From assembly GCF_907164915.1 (NCBI RefSeq), contig NC_061869.1, forward strand, positions 44,761,771-44,825,770: a stretch of DNA of 64,000 bases. Direction: 5' to 3'. Below, in pieces: positions 11,513 to 23,350 of this stretch. Made by a program: the position numbers and the translations under genes. The notes under the pieces were generated by a model, which had not been told where the DNA came from, searched no databases, and worked only from the letters and a program-made list of their open reading frames with translations. The DNA comes from Impatiens glandulifera. Its lineage: Eukaryota > Streptophyta > Magnoliopsida > Ericales > Balsaminaceae. Position 1 is the first letter of the stretch. Every line of letters begins with the position of its first letter.

Positions 11513-12462
11513 CCTTTTTTGACTTCTCCTCACCATTTAGAGAAACAATCATAACATCATAATCTTCTTTCACAAATTTTGCATCATCCTCTTTCTTCTC
11601 CATATTTTGAAATCGACAATCCCTTTGAGAATGATTAGGGATTTTGCATCTTTTGTATTTGAAATAACAATCTTTTGACTCATGATTTGATTTCTTGCAA
11701 ATGATACAAGAATAAGAATCACCAGATTGTTGTGGTGCATTTCCTTTCCAACCGAATGTCTTCTCATTTTTCTTACCAAATTTGTTGTGATGACTTCTTG
11801 AAAACACTTTTGGTACTTGCTTGGATTTGTAGGCTTGATTAGTTGATAGAGTACAAGAGCGATTATTTCTTTGCTCATGTGCTTGAAGAGATCAAGTCAA
11901 CTCATATATTGTCATCTTAGACAAATCTTTTGATTCTTCATTCGCATCAACAACATGATCGAACTTTTGAGGAAGGCTTCAAATAACCTTTTCGACAACC
12001 TTTTCATCTTTGATTTCATCTCCGCTGCTTTTTATTTGATTGACAATAGTGGAAACACGAGATGAAAAATCTTGTACCTTTTCTCGATTCTCCATCTTTA
12101 GATTGTCAAAATCTTTTTATAAGGCTTTGAGTTTATTGCGATCGTTTTTTCCGTACCTTGAAATTCCTGTTTTAATATCACACAAGCATCTTGAGCCTTT
12201 TTTACTCCAAAAATACGAGGGAATATATTTCCCAACTCCTTGTTGAATATAGTGCTAGTGCATTTCGTTTTTTGAGATCCTTTTCAAATTTCTCGTATCC
12301 TTCATCGTCTTCATCGGACACATCGAGTTCTTCTTCATCTATCATATCCCAAAGACCTAGGGATATGAAAATTGTTTCCATTTGGCTGCTCCAGAATTCA
12401 TAGAATTCGCCTTCAAAGATAGGAACTTGACTTGGAGAATATGAGAATGGAGTGGATGTCAT
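11513..12462 (-). pseudogene. Copia gag (UBN2-type) with CCHC knuckle, broken
   Basis: Starts MTSTPFSYSPSQVP at 12462 on the minus strand, followed by 'FEGEFYEFWSSQMET', a typical Copia gag start. A middle segment reads 'VSTIVNQIKSSGDEIKDEK' and 'FDHVVDANEESKDLSKM'. A zinc knuckle 'CIICKKSNHESKDC' (CX2CX4HX4C) lies near 11660-11710, with a second cysteine cluster after it. A frameshift near 12200 and two in-frame TGA codons (one at a usual Arg, one at a usual Gly position) disrupt it. Confidence 0.85.
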
Positions 12463-12484
12463 TTCAAGATTAAAACGTAACCTT

Positions 12485-12496
12485 GCTCTAATACCA
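12485..12496 (-). promoter_or_regulatory. Copia primer binding site (initiator Met-tRNA)
   Basis: Reads TGGTATTAGAGC on the minus strand, one base from the canonical TGGTATCAGAGC, 4 bp inside the 5' LTR. Confidence 0.85.
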
Positions 12497-12500
12497 AATT

Positions 12501-12604
12501 TGTTGGTGCGGAAAATAATATAACTAAGAAAATAGGATTTTATTGATAGAAATCTTAAGTAGCTACAACTCACTTCATTTTGATATATGAAAAACTAATG
12601 AGTT
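12501..12604 (-). mobile_element. Truncated Copia 5' LTR
   Basis: Matches 8282-8387 from TGTTGGTGCGG to 'AAACTAATGAGT', then diverges abruptly into unrelated sequence. Confidence 0.8.
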
Positions 12605-14018
12605 GCAAAAACACATTTTTAACTCTAAAAGAACATCTAACGCATGAATTGCAAAAACACCAAAAACATTTCGAAATTCTAGTTGCCCCTTTGCCTTTGA
12701 AAAACCCCAGCACAAAATTTATTCACCTTGATAAAGAAAGCAACCCCTTTGTAAGCTTCTTAATTCCTTTTTATTAGATTTGTATTTTTATTTATCATTT
12801 AAAAGATGCATTTGTCTTTGAGTTTCCATCATATGCTTGCATGATTTTCTCTTTTGTTTTGATTTAAGTTTTATGCATTCCATCATGTAAATATGTAGTA
12901 TATGAATCCCTTGTAAATAATCATAAAACAACATAATAAAAACGTAAAACCAAAAGATCAAACATTTGGATACCAAGATTGGCCAAAATAATCCGATTTT
13001 AGTTATATTTTATTAAAGTTCCTAACCTTGCTTTGATTCGAGTAATTTTAGGGTGCAATGTTTTATAAATTGAGACAAGAAACATCTTGGGTTGATGATG
13101 GGTGAAGAACCTTTGATCAAGGGTGATGGAAAAGGAGGAAATTTGGTCTCTTTTGGTCATCTCGGCTTTAAACCAATTAAAACCGAAATTTACTTGCACT
13201 CATATCCATTATTTTGTAAATAAACTATTTAAGCTCCAAGAAAACCTTTAAAATTACAAAAAAAATTGAACCTGACCGAAATTACATTGAAAAATCAAAA
13301 CCGACTAAAAAATGAAAAAACAAAAAATTTATGCCTTGTTTTACCTTGATCTTGATAGAAATTCGGTCTATGGTAAGATTTATTTGCATAGTAATATAGT
13401 GTTAAGTGTTTGGAATAAACGAGCCCAAAATTGTTTGCCCTTTAACTCAATTACATTTGACCGAAAAATATTAAAGTAGCCCCCCAAAAAAGTTTTAAAT
13501 CAGATTTTCTGCATTGTTCATCCTTTCATGAATAAAAATTCGGTGAAGTGTCTGATTTTCTTTGACTTCATTACTTGTTTATGTGTTACTAATGTTTTCA
13601 TTGATTTATAGATGAGTTTGGGGTCGATTGTGGCCAGCAATTAGTTAGATTTTTAGGAAGAAGATTAAAAAAATGAATAACAATAATAGCATTTTGCTTT
13701 AGCGGTTGTTCTTCCGCCGTCCTAACGCTTCTTCAAAGCCTCAGCGAGAATTTCAGAGCCTACCTTCAGCCGTCCACAAGCAAGCAAGAAAATTATCCTG
13801 ACCTCGCGCCTAACTAGTTTTTCTGACGCATCCGTCGAGGGAAATTTTTTGCCATATTCTGTTGAGGTGTATTCCACCAGACAAAAGAATCCTGCACCTA
13901 GTTTCTCGACCTATCCGACCGAGAGAACCTTGTTGGATAGCCAATTTTCATCCGCTACTGCTACATTTTCCACTTTACCAAGAAACCCAACCTATGGCCT
14001 GTTTTCCTGACACGTTTG
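12605..14018. other. Unassigned region between two retroelements
   Basis: 12605-13650 is AT-rich with no coding signal. 13690-14018 is less AT-rich, has CGACC/CCGAG words like 6929-7160, and is the left flank of the 14019 element. I see no gene. Confidence 0.5.
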
Positions 14019-14322
14019 TGTTGAGAAAAGATCTAATCTAAACACACGCTAAAAGAAAATATAAAGATATAAAATGGTAAAGATTAATAAAGAACACAAG
14101 ATATAACGAGGTTTGGGCAACAATGCCTACATTCTCGGGGAGTCGTCCATTTTATTGATTTTCCATAGAATAATGGTCCAAGTAACCCTAGGTTATAATG
14201 TCTCTATTTATAGGAGTATATCAAAATCCTAAAAAACTAAACTACTACTCCTAAGCCCAATAAAGGCTAAAAACCCAATTACAATATATAAACTCTAATA
14301 AAATATGAGCCAAAACCCAACA
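14019..14322 (-). mobile_element. LARD-like 3' LTR (304 bp)
   Basis: TGTTGAGAAAAG...ACCCAACA. It contains CGAGGTTTGGGCAACAATG and CTCGGGGAGTCGTCC, both repeated in the right LTR with a few changes. Confidence 0.9.
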
Positions 14323-14926
14323 ATCTCCACCTTGGGCGAATACCGTGCTTATTGAGATGTGATGAATAAATTACAAATTCAACAATCTCCACCTTGATGA
14401 ATTTCACGTCCATTAGGAAATACACGAGTCGTACCCATCAATCTCCACCTTGACAAAAGTCAAGCCATCAAGAAATAAGTGGGTTCAACACTTCAATCTT
14501 CACCTTTGCTCAAGCCATTCATCGGATAACTTTTCGTACCTCCACTTCCACTCAAGAGCCCTTAGAAGAATAACAATTTCCACCATCACCTATATCGCGC
14601 CATCAAAATGTTATGAGCCACACATCAATCTTCACTGCTCGAGCCATTCTCGAGATAAATCATTATACCTCCACTTCCGCTCAAAAGCCTCTTAGAAGAT
14701 AAAATCATAGAGTTTATAACACCAAGTAAATTTGGGTAACCACGTTATTTTAACGACGAGAGATATTCAAGAAACTTCCTAATCTTTGTTCATACCCATT
14801 GACATATGTGGAAACTAGAATTAACAATTCTTATTATGTCAAAATAATCTTTATATTTTTTTTGCCACGAACCGAGTGTCTTATTTTTCAAGTCCAAAAA
14901 TCGACTGAAATCAAAATACCAAATAG

Positions 14927-15090
14927 ACCCAAGACGGACTTTTATCCTCTGTTTTTTCAAAATCAGATATCTATCGAAAACTAAGAACACCCAAAACGAA
15001 CTTCCATCGTCTACTTCATCAAAATAAGATATTGATTGAAAAGCGAGAAGACCCAAGACGAACTTTTATTGTCTACTTCATAATAAATAA
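14927..15090. repeat. 62-bp tandem repeat, about 2.6 copies
   Basis: Units begin ACCCAAGACGGAC (14927), ACCCAAAACGAAC (14989) and ACCCAAGACGAAC (15051), with exact 62-bp spacing. They lie inside the non-coding element. Confidence 0.8.
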
Positions 15091-15893
15091 ATTAGGCTAT
15101 CACGGAATCTCTTTTCTCTAGCTCAAGATATGACAAAGTATTTGTCACCCATCTTGCCTTGAACGTTGCATACTCAACCAATTTGAACCTCATACTTCTC
15201 CTTGAACACATTAACTTGCAATATGTTAGTTTCTTGAATCCAAAAACGCCTAGCATTCCAAGAATATTATTTCAAGATTCATTATCTCTCTTCAATTGTC
15301 TTCACCAATGTTTCAAATGATCATCCATAGTTTCTCAGAAAGAAATCGAATATTCTTCCATTTGAATTGATCGAACCTCTAATCTAGCCCCTTTTTCATG
15401 ACTAAGAATCCCATTCAAGGTCTCCATCATCTCAATCATTTAATCTATGATCCACAATGTATAGACAATTAAGATAGAACAAAAGAAGTAACAAAATCCT
15501 CACCTTCGAATTAACTAAGTCTCCCATCTACCCCTTTTTCATGCCTATAAATCCCACTCAAGGTTTTATTTATCTTCTCACATTAGAAGATAATGCATTG
15601 ATTTCTTCTTGGTTCGTTTGAGAGTTTCTCTCAAGATGTCTCCATCTCAACTTATAAGTGTCTTTCACTAGTCTTTCTCTTCCCGGTCTTTCATTCATAT
15701 TTTGTGTTAACTGGAATTGTGTCAATCCTTAATCTCCCGCCAACTCAATGCAATCTTGCAATTTGACCTGAAGGATTGCTTCGATCACGTTTTTGTCAAG
15801 TGTAAAACACACATAATCTCACCATTGTCATTATGTTGATTAGCTCTTCGAATAAGATAAGGTCATAACCAAAAAGATACAAACTTTTTGGTC

Positions 15894-16227
15894 CCAAATA
15901 AGTCAAAATAAAACTAAAATCAGGCATACATTTTAAGCCCCTGAAAAACAAACTTTGAGACGTCCAAACCTTGATCCGGCCGTTGAAAATGTAGGGGAAT
16001 GCGTTACCAACCCTCTCAACAAAATCTCAGGGCAATCGGACTCCGTTTGAATCTATGATCCCAAATAAGTCAAAATAAAACTAAAATTAGGCATACATTT
16101 TAAGCCCCTGAAAAACAAACTTTGAGACGTCCAAACCTTGATCCGACCGTTGAAAATGTAGAGGAATGAGTTACCAACCCTCTCAACAAAATCTCAGCGC
16201 AATCGGACTCCGTTTGAATCTATGATC
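15894..16227. repeat. 167-bp tandem duplication
   Basis: 15894-16060 and 16061-16227 are nearly identical, each from CCAAATAAGTC to ATCTATGATC, with a handful of changes (for example CCGGCCG versus CCGACCG). The duplication looks recent compared with the LTR divergence. Confidence 0.9.
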
Positions 16228-17402
16228 GTCTCTTTTAATTTGAATTCTTCAATAACGTTTTTCCAAAGAAAAATCTCTCCAAACTCATTTTAGCCGAGAA
16301 TTTCTTCAAGTCAAAGCCCTCAATATAGTGAAATAATGTCACTCATGTATGCCAAGACAACAATCGGTTATAATAAACCTTCAACTAATTTTCAACAAGC
16401 ATGAAAATGTACCGTTTGTTCTCCACATTCTTCTAGCCAAATCCTGTATAGAAAGAGTCTAACAAACCATATATATATGATTAGTTCACCCTCAACTCAT
16501 ACCTTAGAAATTATCATTCTTGGTAGAACCCTTGAGACATCAACACCACTTGACAACTTCACACCAGTATTTACCGGAGATTGCCAATCAAAACCTACTC
16601 ACAAGGTTTGATGCAAATCCAAATTCGGCCTTTATAAAAACATATCAAACTAAACCCTTGAAAACAAATATTAAAGTTACCCGCTTTAAATAGAAAACTC
16701 TTTACATGTTGCATCAACTATCTTCCATAATCTGCAATATCGAAATAAGCACTCCACATTCTTTTTCAACCCCAATTTTCAATCTTCATATCGACGAATT
16801 TGATTAAAATCAAACAAGGCTTTACTTCTGAAAATTGGAATTAAATAGGTCTTAATCCTATTTTATGAAATCAAACGAGACTTTAAATAAAAAGTCTAAG
16901 TTGAAAAAGTCTTAATTGTTGACCGCTTCAAAAATTCTTGGTTCCTCTCTATATATATGGAGATATATATGGAATATATATAGAGATATAAATTTTTTCC
17001 TTTTTATATTTTAATAGACCATATGTCCCAAATTAAAATAGGTCAAAAAAGAATATACCTCATCTTCTTCATTCTGGTGATGTTGCCTCCACGACGACTT
17101 TTCGTCACTTACACCCATTGGCGCCTTTGAGAAAAATAAAAGACCCATCGTTTTCTTCTTTCTTCTTCTCAATAAATCATCACCCAAAACTAATAAATAA
17201 TTTAACGACCATTGACATCTCCTTAGCAATTGAAGATTTGACACAAATCTTCACAACGGCTAATTCTTTTGCAACCAATGTCGTTTTCTCAAATAACCAA
17301 CAATCTTCAACAAAAGCACAAATATTCAACAACTTCTTCAATGGTGGTTAGGGTTTTTGTCATATCTTCACAAATAGATTATGATAAATATTCTCAAAAC
17401 AT

Positions 17403-17414
17403 GCTCTGATACCA
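17403..17414 (-). promoter_or_regulatory. Primer binding site of the LARD-like element
   Basis: Reads TGGTATCAGAGC on the minus strand, the canonical initiator Met-tRNA primer site, 2 bp from the 5' LTR. Confidence 0.9.
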
Positions 17415-17416
17415 CT

Positions 17417-17718
17417 TGTTGAGAAAAGATCTAATCTAAACAAGCGTTAAAAGAAGATATAAAGATAAAGTGGTAAAAAATTATAAAGAACACAAGATAT
17501 AACGAGGTTCGGCCAATAATGCATACATCCTCGGGGAGTCGTCCATTTTATTGATTTTCCATGGAATAATGGTCCAATTAACCTTAGGTTACAATGTCTT
17601 TATTTATAGGAGTACATAAAAAGCCAAAAGACTAAATTACTACTCCTAATACCAATAAAGGCTTAAAGCCCAATTACAATATATAAACTCTAATAAAATA
17701 TGAGCCCAAAACCCAACC
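17417..17718 (-). mobile_element. LARD-like 5' LTR
   Basis: Homologue of 14019-14322, starting TGTTGAGAAAAG. The terminal CA appears mutated to CC or displaced by one base. Confidence 0.85.
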
Positions 17719-19015
17719 ATTTGCCCGAGAACTCACCTTTTAGCCTCCAAATTTCGAACCCGATATAAATAAATGCACCTCGCGCTGCTGGCCTCGATTC
17801 TTGATGATTGCGACACTATATTCTTCTCATTTTTTCACCTGACCGAGCATCATTCCCTTTGTGTATTATCCCCACATACCTGAACTATCTACATGTATTT
17901 TGGCCTTATTTTTCCACCCGATATACACATACCCGATCGAGAGATAGAAAACTTGATGGCTGCTGAAGTTTAAAACTGTGAATGTTGATGTTGTTGTGTA
18001 TCCGAATGAATGATAACATGGTTTTTAACCACATTTTCTGCACATGGTACATGTTTATGACCTGAAATGATGGTGTTGTTGTGCACCCAACCGAAGGTTG
18101 ACATGGTTTTCGACCACGTTTCATAAGCCCGATAGATGCCAATGACTGAGGAAGCTGTAGTTGGATGTTTCTGCCTAACTTTTCTAATGGACGATGCTGC
18201 TTGCTGTCGATTGAGGATGGGAAGCTTGTTGTTGCTAAAGACCCGACCGAGAAAAGTTGTCAGCTTCAGCGACATGGTTATCGACCGATGGAATGATTTT
18301 CGATCGTGGAGACTAACCATTGTCCCTTTGTGCTTTATTTTTCATATATTTTTTCTTTATTTTATCATGTTTGATGGTTTCGTTGTGGTATTTGGGTGCT
18401 CTGGGTTTTATTTCTATTTTGTTGGAATTTTGATATTATCTGTAGCTCGTTTTATCCTATGTTACAATTAAAAAATTAAAATATGTAAAGCATAAGTGTT
18501 TTGAAAAATGACCAAGATTAAATAGTAGAGACCTTTGGGGAGTTGTGGGACATAACTGTTTTAAAACTATTTCCCACAAGTAACCAAATGTTGGACACAC
18601 TCTCTTATATTCATAATTCTAAAATTTAGGCGGTGACTCTGTAGTTGTGAGGTTAATGAAATTGGAAAAATCTAAATAGGCCTAAAGACTTCCTATTAAA
18701 AAATTCTCATCTCTCTTAAATTATACGAGATGGTAAGATATTGAGTCGTCTATAAAGTCTCACTTTCACATTGATTTTTCTAATCATTGTGAAAACTTAT
18801 TCCCCTCACAGTTATTAAAATATGAGCATGCATGTTAAATTTATTTAAGCTAAACATACAATCAGTGTAAGCTCCAGATTATCAAACTTGGCGACTCTTT
18901 AGTCGTACATAGTGCGCAACTTCATATGACCATCTTTGTTAAGATATCGGATGGAGATGCACTATCGGTTGAGAAAATATGAAGTAAGTCTCCAAATGCG
19001 AGATTTACACTTATA
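17719..19015. other. Unassigned sequence with a diverged 83-bp duplication
   Basis: About 17986-18044 and 18069-18127 are diverged copies (TGTTGTTGTG...ACATGGTTTT..ACCAC), and a third trace occurs near 18270. The open frames here have no recognisable protein motif. This is probably an old element interrupted by the 14019-17718 insertion. Confidence 0.45.
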
Positions 19016-19370
19016 ATAAACTCTACCGAAATAATTAGAGTTTATTAGTTTTGTGTTTGAGTTTGGGCTTGGGCCTGAACAAGATTTATTTAGGTTTTAT
19101 TATCGAAATGTTTACCCTAGAAATATTTTATTATTAACAGTTTTACGGTGCAAGACATAATTATATAGAGATAAATAGTGTGAGGCAAAAAAATATGCAT
19201 TTCATATTCTTATTATTCATAGTGAAATCAGGTGGCAGTTAGAAGGGGACGTAACCCTTTTGAGTGAACCACTCTAAATATGTTCTATAATTTGTGTTCT
19301 TATTTTCTTGCTTTTTTTTAGATCATTTCAATCCGGTCGGATTTGGGGATCCAAATCCTAATACAAACTA
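19016..19370 (+). mobile_element. Possible old Copia-type LTR remnant
   Basis: GGGGACGTAACCC...GTGAACCACTCTAAATAT (19237-19280) followed by GTGTTCTTATTTTCTTG resembles the conserved end of many plant Copia LTRs. No partner LTR or clear ends were found, so the limits are approximate. Confidence 0.35.
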
Positions 19371-20692
19371 TAGTCAAGGCAAACAAGCAAATGTTTAGTG
19401 AAACCAATTTTATGTTTCAAAGAAATTTTCAATTCCTTCAAATTTTTAACCCTCTTGTATTTATATTGTATATGTTGAAATAGGTCAATGAGTTTGAAAC
19501 CATCGTGATTGTTTCAATCGATGGATCATGGAAAGTTGTAAAAAAAAAAACTAAGACGTTGTAGATAATTAGATCCATTCTACAAAAAAAATGTAAATAT
19601 TGATTGATTGATACACCTAAAAATGTAAATATTTTTTATTTACTGAAGACATTGTTGGTATACTATTTTCGAATGCGTGTGAAGATCTCAAGATTTGAAG
19701 CCTATTTTAAGTAATAATCAAACTCAACCGTGATTGATTAACACTAGTTTTCATGATAATCAGAACTCGTCTTCTTGTCACATGGATGATGATTTTTGGT
19801 GTGGGTTATATCTCCCAACATTTGAAAATCTAGCATTAGATTATCCTTGTTCGAATTTAATTTCTCTTCTGCTCTTAATGTTAAAAGTGTATTGGTAATA
19901 ATTATGTGCCATTAGAAAAGCACGAAGTGTATATATAGATTGTGGTTAATAATCATTATTATGTTTTTTCTCTTTTAAACACAAAATTTTCAAACTTAGA
20001 AATTATTTGATACAATTTTTTGTTTCTTTAAAAACAACCATCAAGGCCTGACTTAACTTCTCCTCTCAATACATTTTCACTTGTCTCAAATGCAACCGAA
20101 TGTTTTCGATTCTCTTTTCATTCTTTTTGAGGTTTTAGGGTTTAGGGCTTTCACAAATTTTTTATTTTACAATTTTTCTTACTTTAACATGTTAAATTGT
20201 TATTCCTATTTGTATATAACTTAATTTTACTATATTCCCATAAATAAAATCTTATTAATTGATATGCATGTACTTTGTTTTATAATGAAATTAATTAGAT
20301 GAAAAATTATAAATTTGATTATTTGCTTCCAAAGTCAACAAATCACATTTATTTTGGATTTATTATTATTTACACGTTAATAAATTGGAGGTTGTAGAAA
20401 ATATTAATGTTTTGGCTTCACAATATACACTAATTTTTAAGTTTGGACGGAAAATGTTTATGTTATAAATTTTAAGATAGAACGATTAAGTTGTTTTCAT
20501 TACAAAAATGAATAATGATACATATTATTTCCTAGAGAATGAAAGTTGAATAAATACAAAAATAATTTATAAATTATTCTCCTAAATGATGAAGTTTATT
20601 ATTATTTCCTAATGTTCTAAATTTCTATAGTCAAAGAATGACTACTCATCAAGTAATTAATTTGTGAGTAGTAAATATTTTGAGCTTACTAA
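19371..20692. other. AT-rich spacer left of the satellite
   Basis: No open frame, repeat pair or RNA gene is evident. The satellite begins at about 20693. Confidence 0.5.
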
Positions 20693-20903
20693 CGAATTAT
20701 TTTTAGTTTTTATGGTGAAAAAGTCAAAATCGAAGGTTTTTTTGAAAAATCATCGCAATTACCCTATTCCCAACACTTTAAATTATTTTCAGTTTTTATG
20801 GGGAAAAAGTCAAAACAGAAGGATTTTTGAAATTTTTTTGCAATTACCCATTTCCCAACACTTAGAATTATTTTTAGTTTTTATGGGAAAAAATCAAAAC
20901 CAA

Positions 20904-21168
20904 GGCCTTGTTCTCTTTGGGTTATTTAAAAAATTCAAACCAAATCACTTTTCCAATCAATCACTTCTTAACAATCACATCACTCATTTCATTAACTAAA
21001 ATACTAAAATACCCTCTAATTTAAATTATTATTTCATATTTTATTTATATATATCAATACCCTTTAAGTCTTTTTACCCAAAATAATCATTATCTTCTCA
21101 ATATCATCACCCATCAATCAATTTTTCTCTCTCTTGGTTTTTAAAAAAAACCCTAACCGAACAAGGCC
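20904..21168. mobile_element. MITE (Tourist/Harbinger-like) inside satellite
   Basis: The terminal inverted repeats GGCCTTGTT (20904) and AACAAGGCC (21160-21168) extend imperfectly to about 30 bp. The 265-bp AT-rich body has no similarity to the satellite. CAA on both sides is a 3-bp target-site duplication; removing one copy and the element restores the satellite word AAACCAAGGG. Harbinger elements usually duplicate TAA/TTA, so the family is tentative. Confidence 0.8.
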
Positions 21169-21491
21169 CAAGGGTTTTTTTTTGAAAACCTTCGTAATTA
21201 CCCCCTTCCCAACACTTAGAATTATTTTCAGTTTTTATGGGGAAAAAGACATAACCGATGGTTTTTTTTTAAAACTTTTACAATTACTCATTTCCCAACA
21301 ATTTAAATTATTTTTAGTTTTTATGGGGAAAAGTCAAAACCAGGGATTTTTTTGAAAACCTTCGCAATTACCCTCTCCCAACACTAAGAATTATTTTCAG
21401 CCTTTTTGAAGAGTCAAAACCGATGTTTTTTGAAAAACCTTCGCAATTACCCTTTCTCAATACTTAGATATATTTTAATATTTTTTGTAAA

Positions 21492-23350
21492 GATTCAAAA
21501 CCGAGGATTTTTTTGAAAAACCTTTGCAATTAACCCCTTCCCAACACTTAGAATTATTTTTAGTTTTTATGAGGAAAAAGTCAAAATCGAGGGTTTTTTT
21601 GAAAAACATCTGCAATTACCCTCTTCCCAACACTTTGAATTATTTTCAGTTTTTATAGGGAAAAAGTCAAAACTAAGGATTTTTTGAAAAACCTTTGCAA
21701 TTATCCCTTCATAACACTTAGAATTCTTTTCAGTTTTTATGGGGAAAAATTCAAAATGGAGGGTTTTTTTGAAAAACATCCACAATCACCCTCTTCCCAA
21801 CACTTCGAATAATTTTCAGTTTTTATGGGGAAAAAGTCAAAACCGAGGATTTCCTGAAAAACCTTTGCAATTACCCCCTTCCCAATACTTAGAATTATTT
21901 TCAGTTTTTATGGGGAAAAAGTCAAATTCGAGGGTTTTTTTGAAAAACCATCGCAATTACCCTCTTCCCAACACTTTGAATTATTTTCAGTTTTTATGGG
22001 GAAAAAGTCAAAACCGAGGGTTTTTTGAAAAACTTTCGCAATTACCCATTTCCCAAAACTTAGAATTATTTTTAGATTTTATCGGCAAAAGTCAAAACCG
22101 AGGGTTTTTTTGAAAAACCTTCGCAATTACCTGATTCCCAATACTTAGAATTATTTTCAGTTTTTATGGGGAAAAAGTCAAAACCGATGGTTTTTTTAAA
22201 ATTTTCGCAATTATTCATTTCCCAACACTTTAAATTATTTTCAGTTTTTATGGGGAAAAAGTCAAAACCAATGACTTTTTTGAAAACCTTCGCAATTACC
22301 CTTTTCCCAACACTAAGAATTATTTTCAGCTTTTTTGAAGAGTCAAAACCGATGCTTTTTGAAAAACCTTCGCAATTACCCTTTCTCAGTACTTAGAATT
22401 ATTTTAATACTTTTTGTAAAGATTCAAAACCGAGAGTTTTTTTGAAAAACCTTTGCAATTAACCCCTTCCCAACACTTATAATTATTTCCAGTTTTTATG
22501 AGGAAAAAGTCAAAATCGAGGGTTTTTTTGAAAAACATCTGCAATTACCCTCTTCCCAACACTTCGAATTATTTTCAGTTTTTATGGGGAAAAAGTCAAA
22601 ACCAAGGATTTTTTGAAAAACCTTTGCAATTAACCCCTTCCAAACACTTAGAATTATTTTCAATTTTTATGGGGAAAAACTCAAAACCGAGGGTTTTTTT
22701 TAAAACCTTCGAAGTTACCACCTTCCCAATACTTAGAATTATTTTAAGTTTTTTTGGAAGAGTCAAAACCGAGGTTTTTTTGAAAACCTTCGCAATTACC
22801 CTTCCCAATAATTAGAATTATTTTAAAGATTTTTTGGAAAGAGTCAAAACTAAGGGTTTTTTGAAAAACTTTCGCAATTACTCATTTCCCAACCCTTAGA
22901 ATTTTTTCAGTTTTTATGGGGAAAAAGTCAAAACCGAGGTTTTTTTATAAAATCATCGACATTACCCTACCCAATACTTAGAATTATTTTCATATTTTTT
23001 GGAAAAAGTTAAAACCGAGAGTTTTTTGAAAAACCTTCGAAATTACCCCTTCCCTACACTTAGAATTATTTTCAACTTTTATGGGGAAAGTCAAAACCGA
23101 TGTTTTTTTGAAAACTTCCGCAATTACCCATTTCCCAACACTTGGAATTATTTTTAGTTTTTAAGGGGAAAAAGTCAAAACCGAGGGTTTTTTTAAAAAA
23201 CTTTTGCAATTACCCTATTCTCAACACTTAGAATTATTTTCAGTTTTAATGGAGAAAAAGTCAAAATCGATGGTTTTTTTAAAAAACATTCGCAATTACT
23301 CTCTTCCTAACACTTATAATTATTTTCAGTTTATATGGGGAAAAGTCAAA
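21492..23350 (+). repeat. Higher-order repeat, about 930 bp (11 monomers)
   Basis: The rare word GATTCAAAACCGAG followed by CTTTGCAATTAACCCC occurs at 21492 and 22421 (929 bp apart), with matching neighbours including the shortened TTTGAAGAGTC monomer before it. The same neighbourhood recurs at 27880 and 28820 (940 bp apart). The right limit given is approximate. Confidence 0.7.

Larger units (their letters stand above)
8282..12604 (-). mobile_element. Degenerate Ty1/Copia LTR retrotransposon
   Basis: On the minus strand the order is truncated 5' LTR (12501-12604), Met-tRNA primer site, gag, protease, integrase, RT, RNase H, polypurine tract, 3' LTR (8282-8561). Integrase before RT is the Copia order. 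All ORFs carry stops or frameshifts, so it is dead by itself. The 5' LTR keeps only about 104 of 280 bp, so the target-site duplication cannot be checked. Confidence 0.9.
14019..17718 (-). mobile_element. Non-coding LTR retroelement (LARD-like), 3.7 kb
   Basis: Two LTRs of about 300 bp (14019-14322 and 17417-17718) enclose about 3.1 kb without any frame over about 90 codons and no gag or pol motif. The primer site TGGTATCAGAGC is at 17403-17414 (minus) and the purine-rich GTGGAGAT is at 14323-14330 (minus), which sets the orientation. Flanking GTTTG (14014-14018) and ATTTG (17719-17723) look like a decayed 5-bp target-site duplication. It would need another element's proteins to move. Confidence 0.85.

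Noticed and set aside
18136..18471. 111-codon open frame with a Phe-rich C-terminus
   Set aside because: Composition reflects T-rich DNA; it overlaps a diverged 83-bp duplication and has no recognisable domain.
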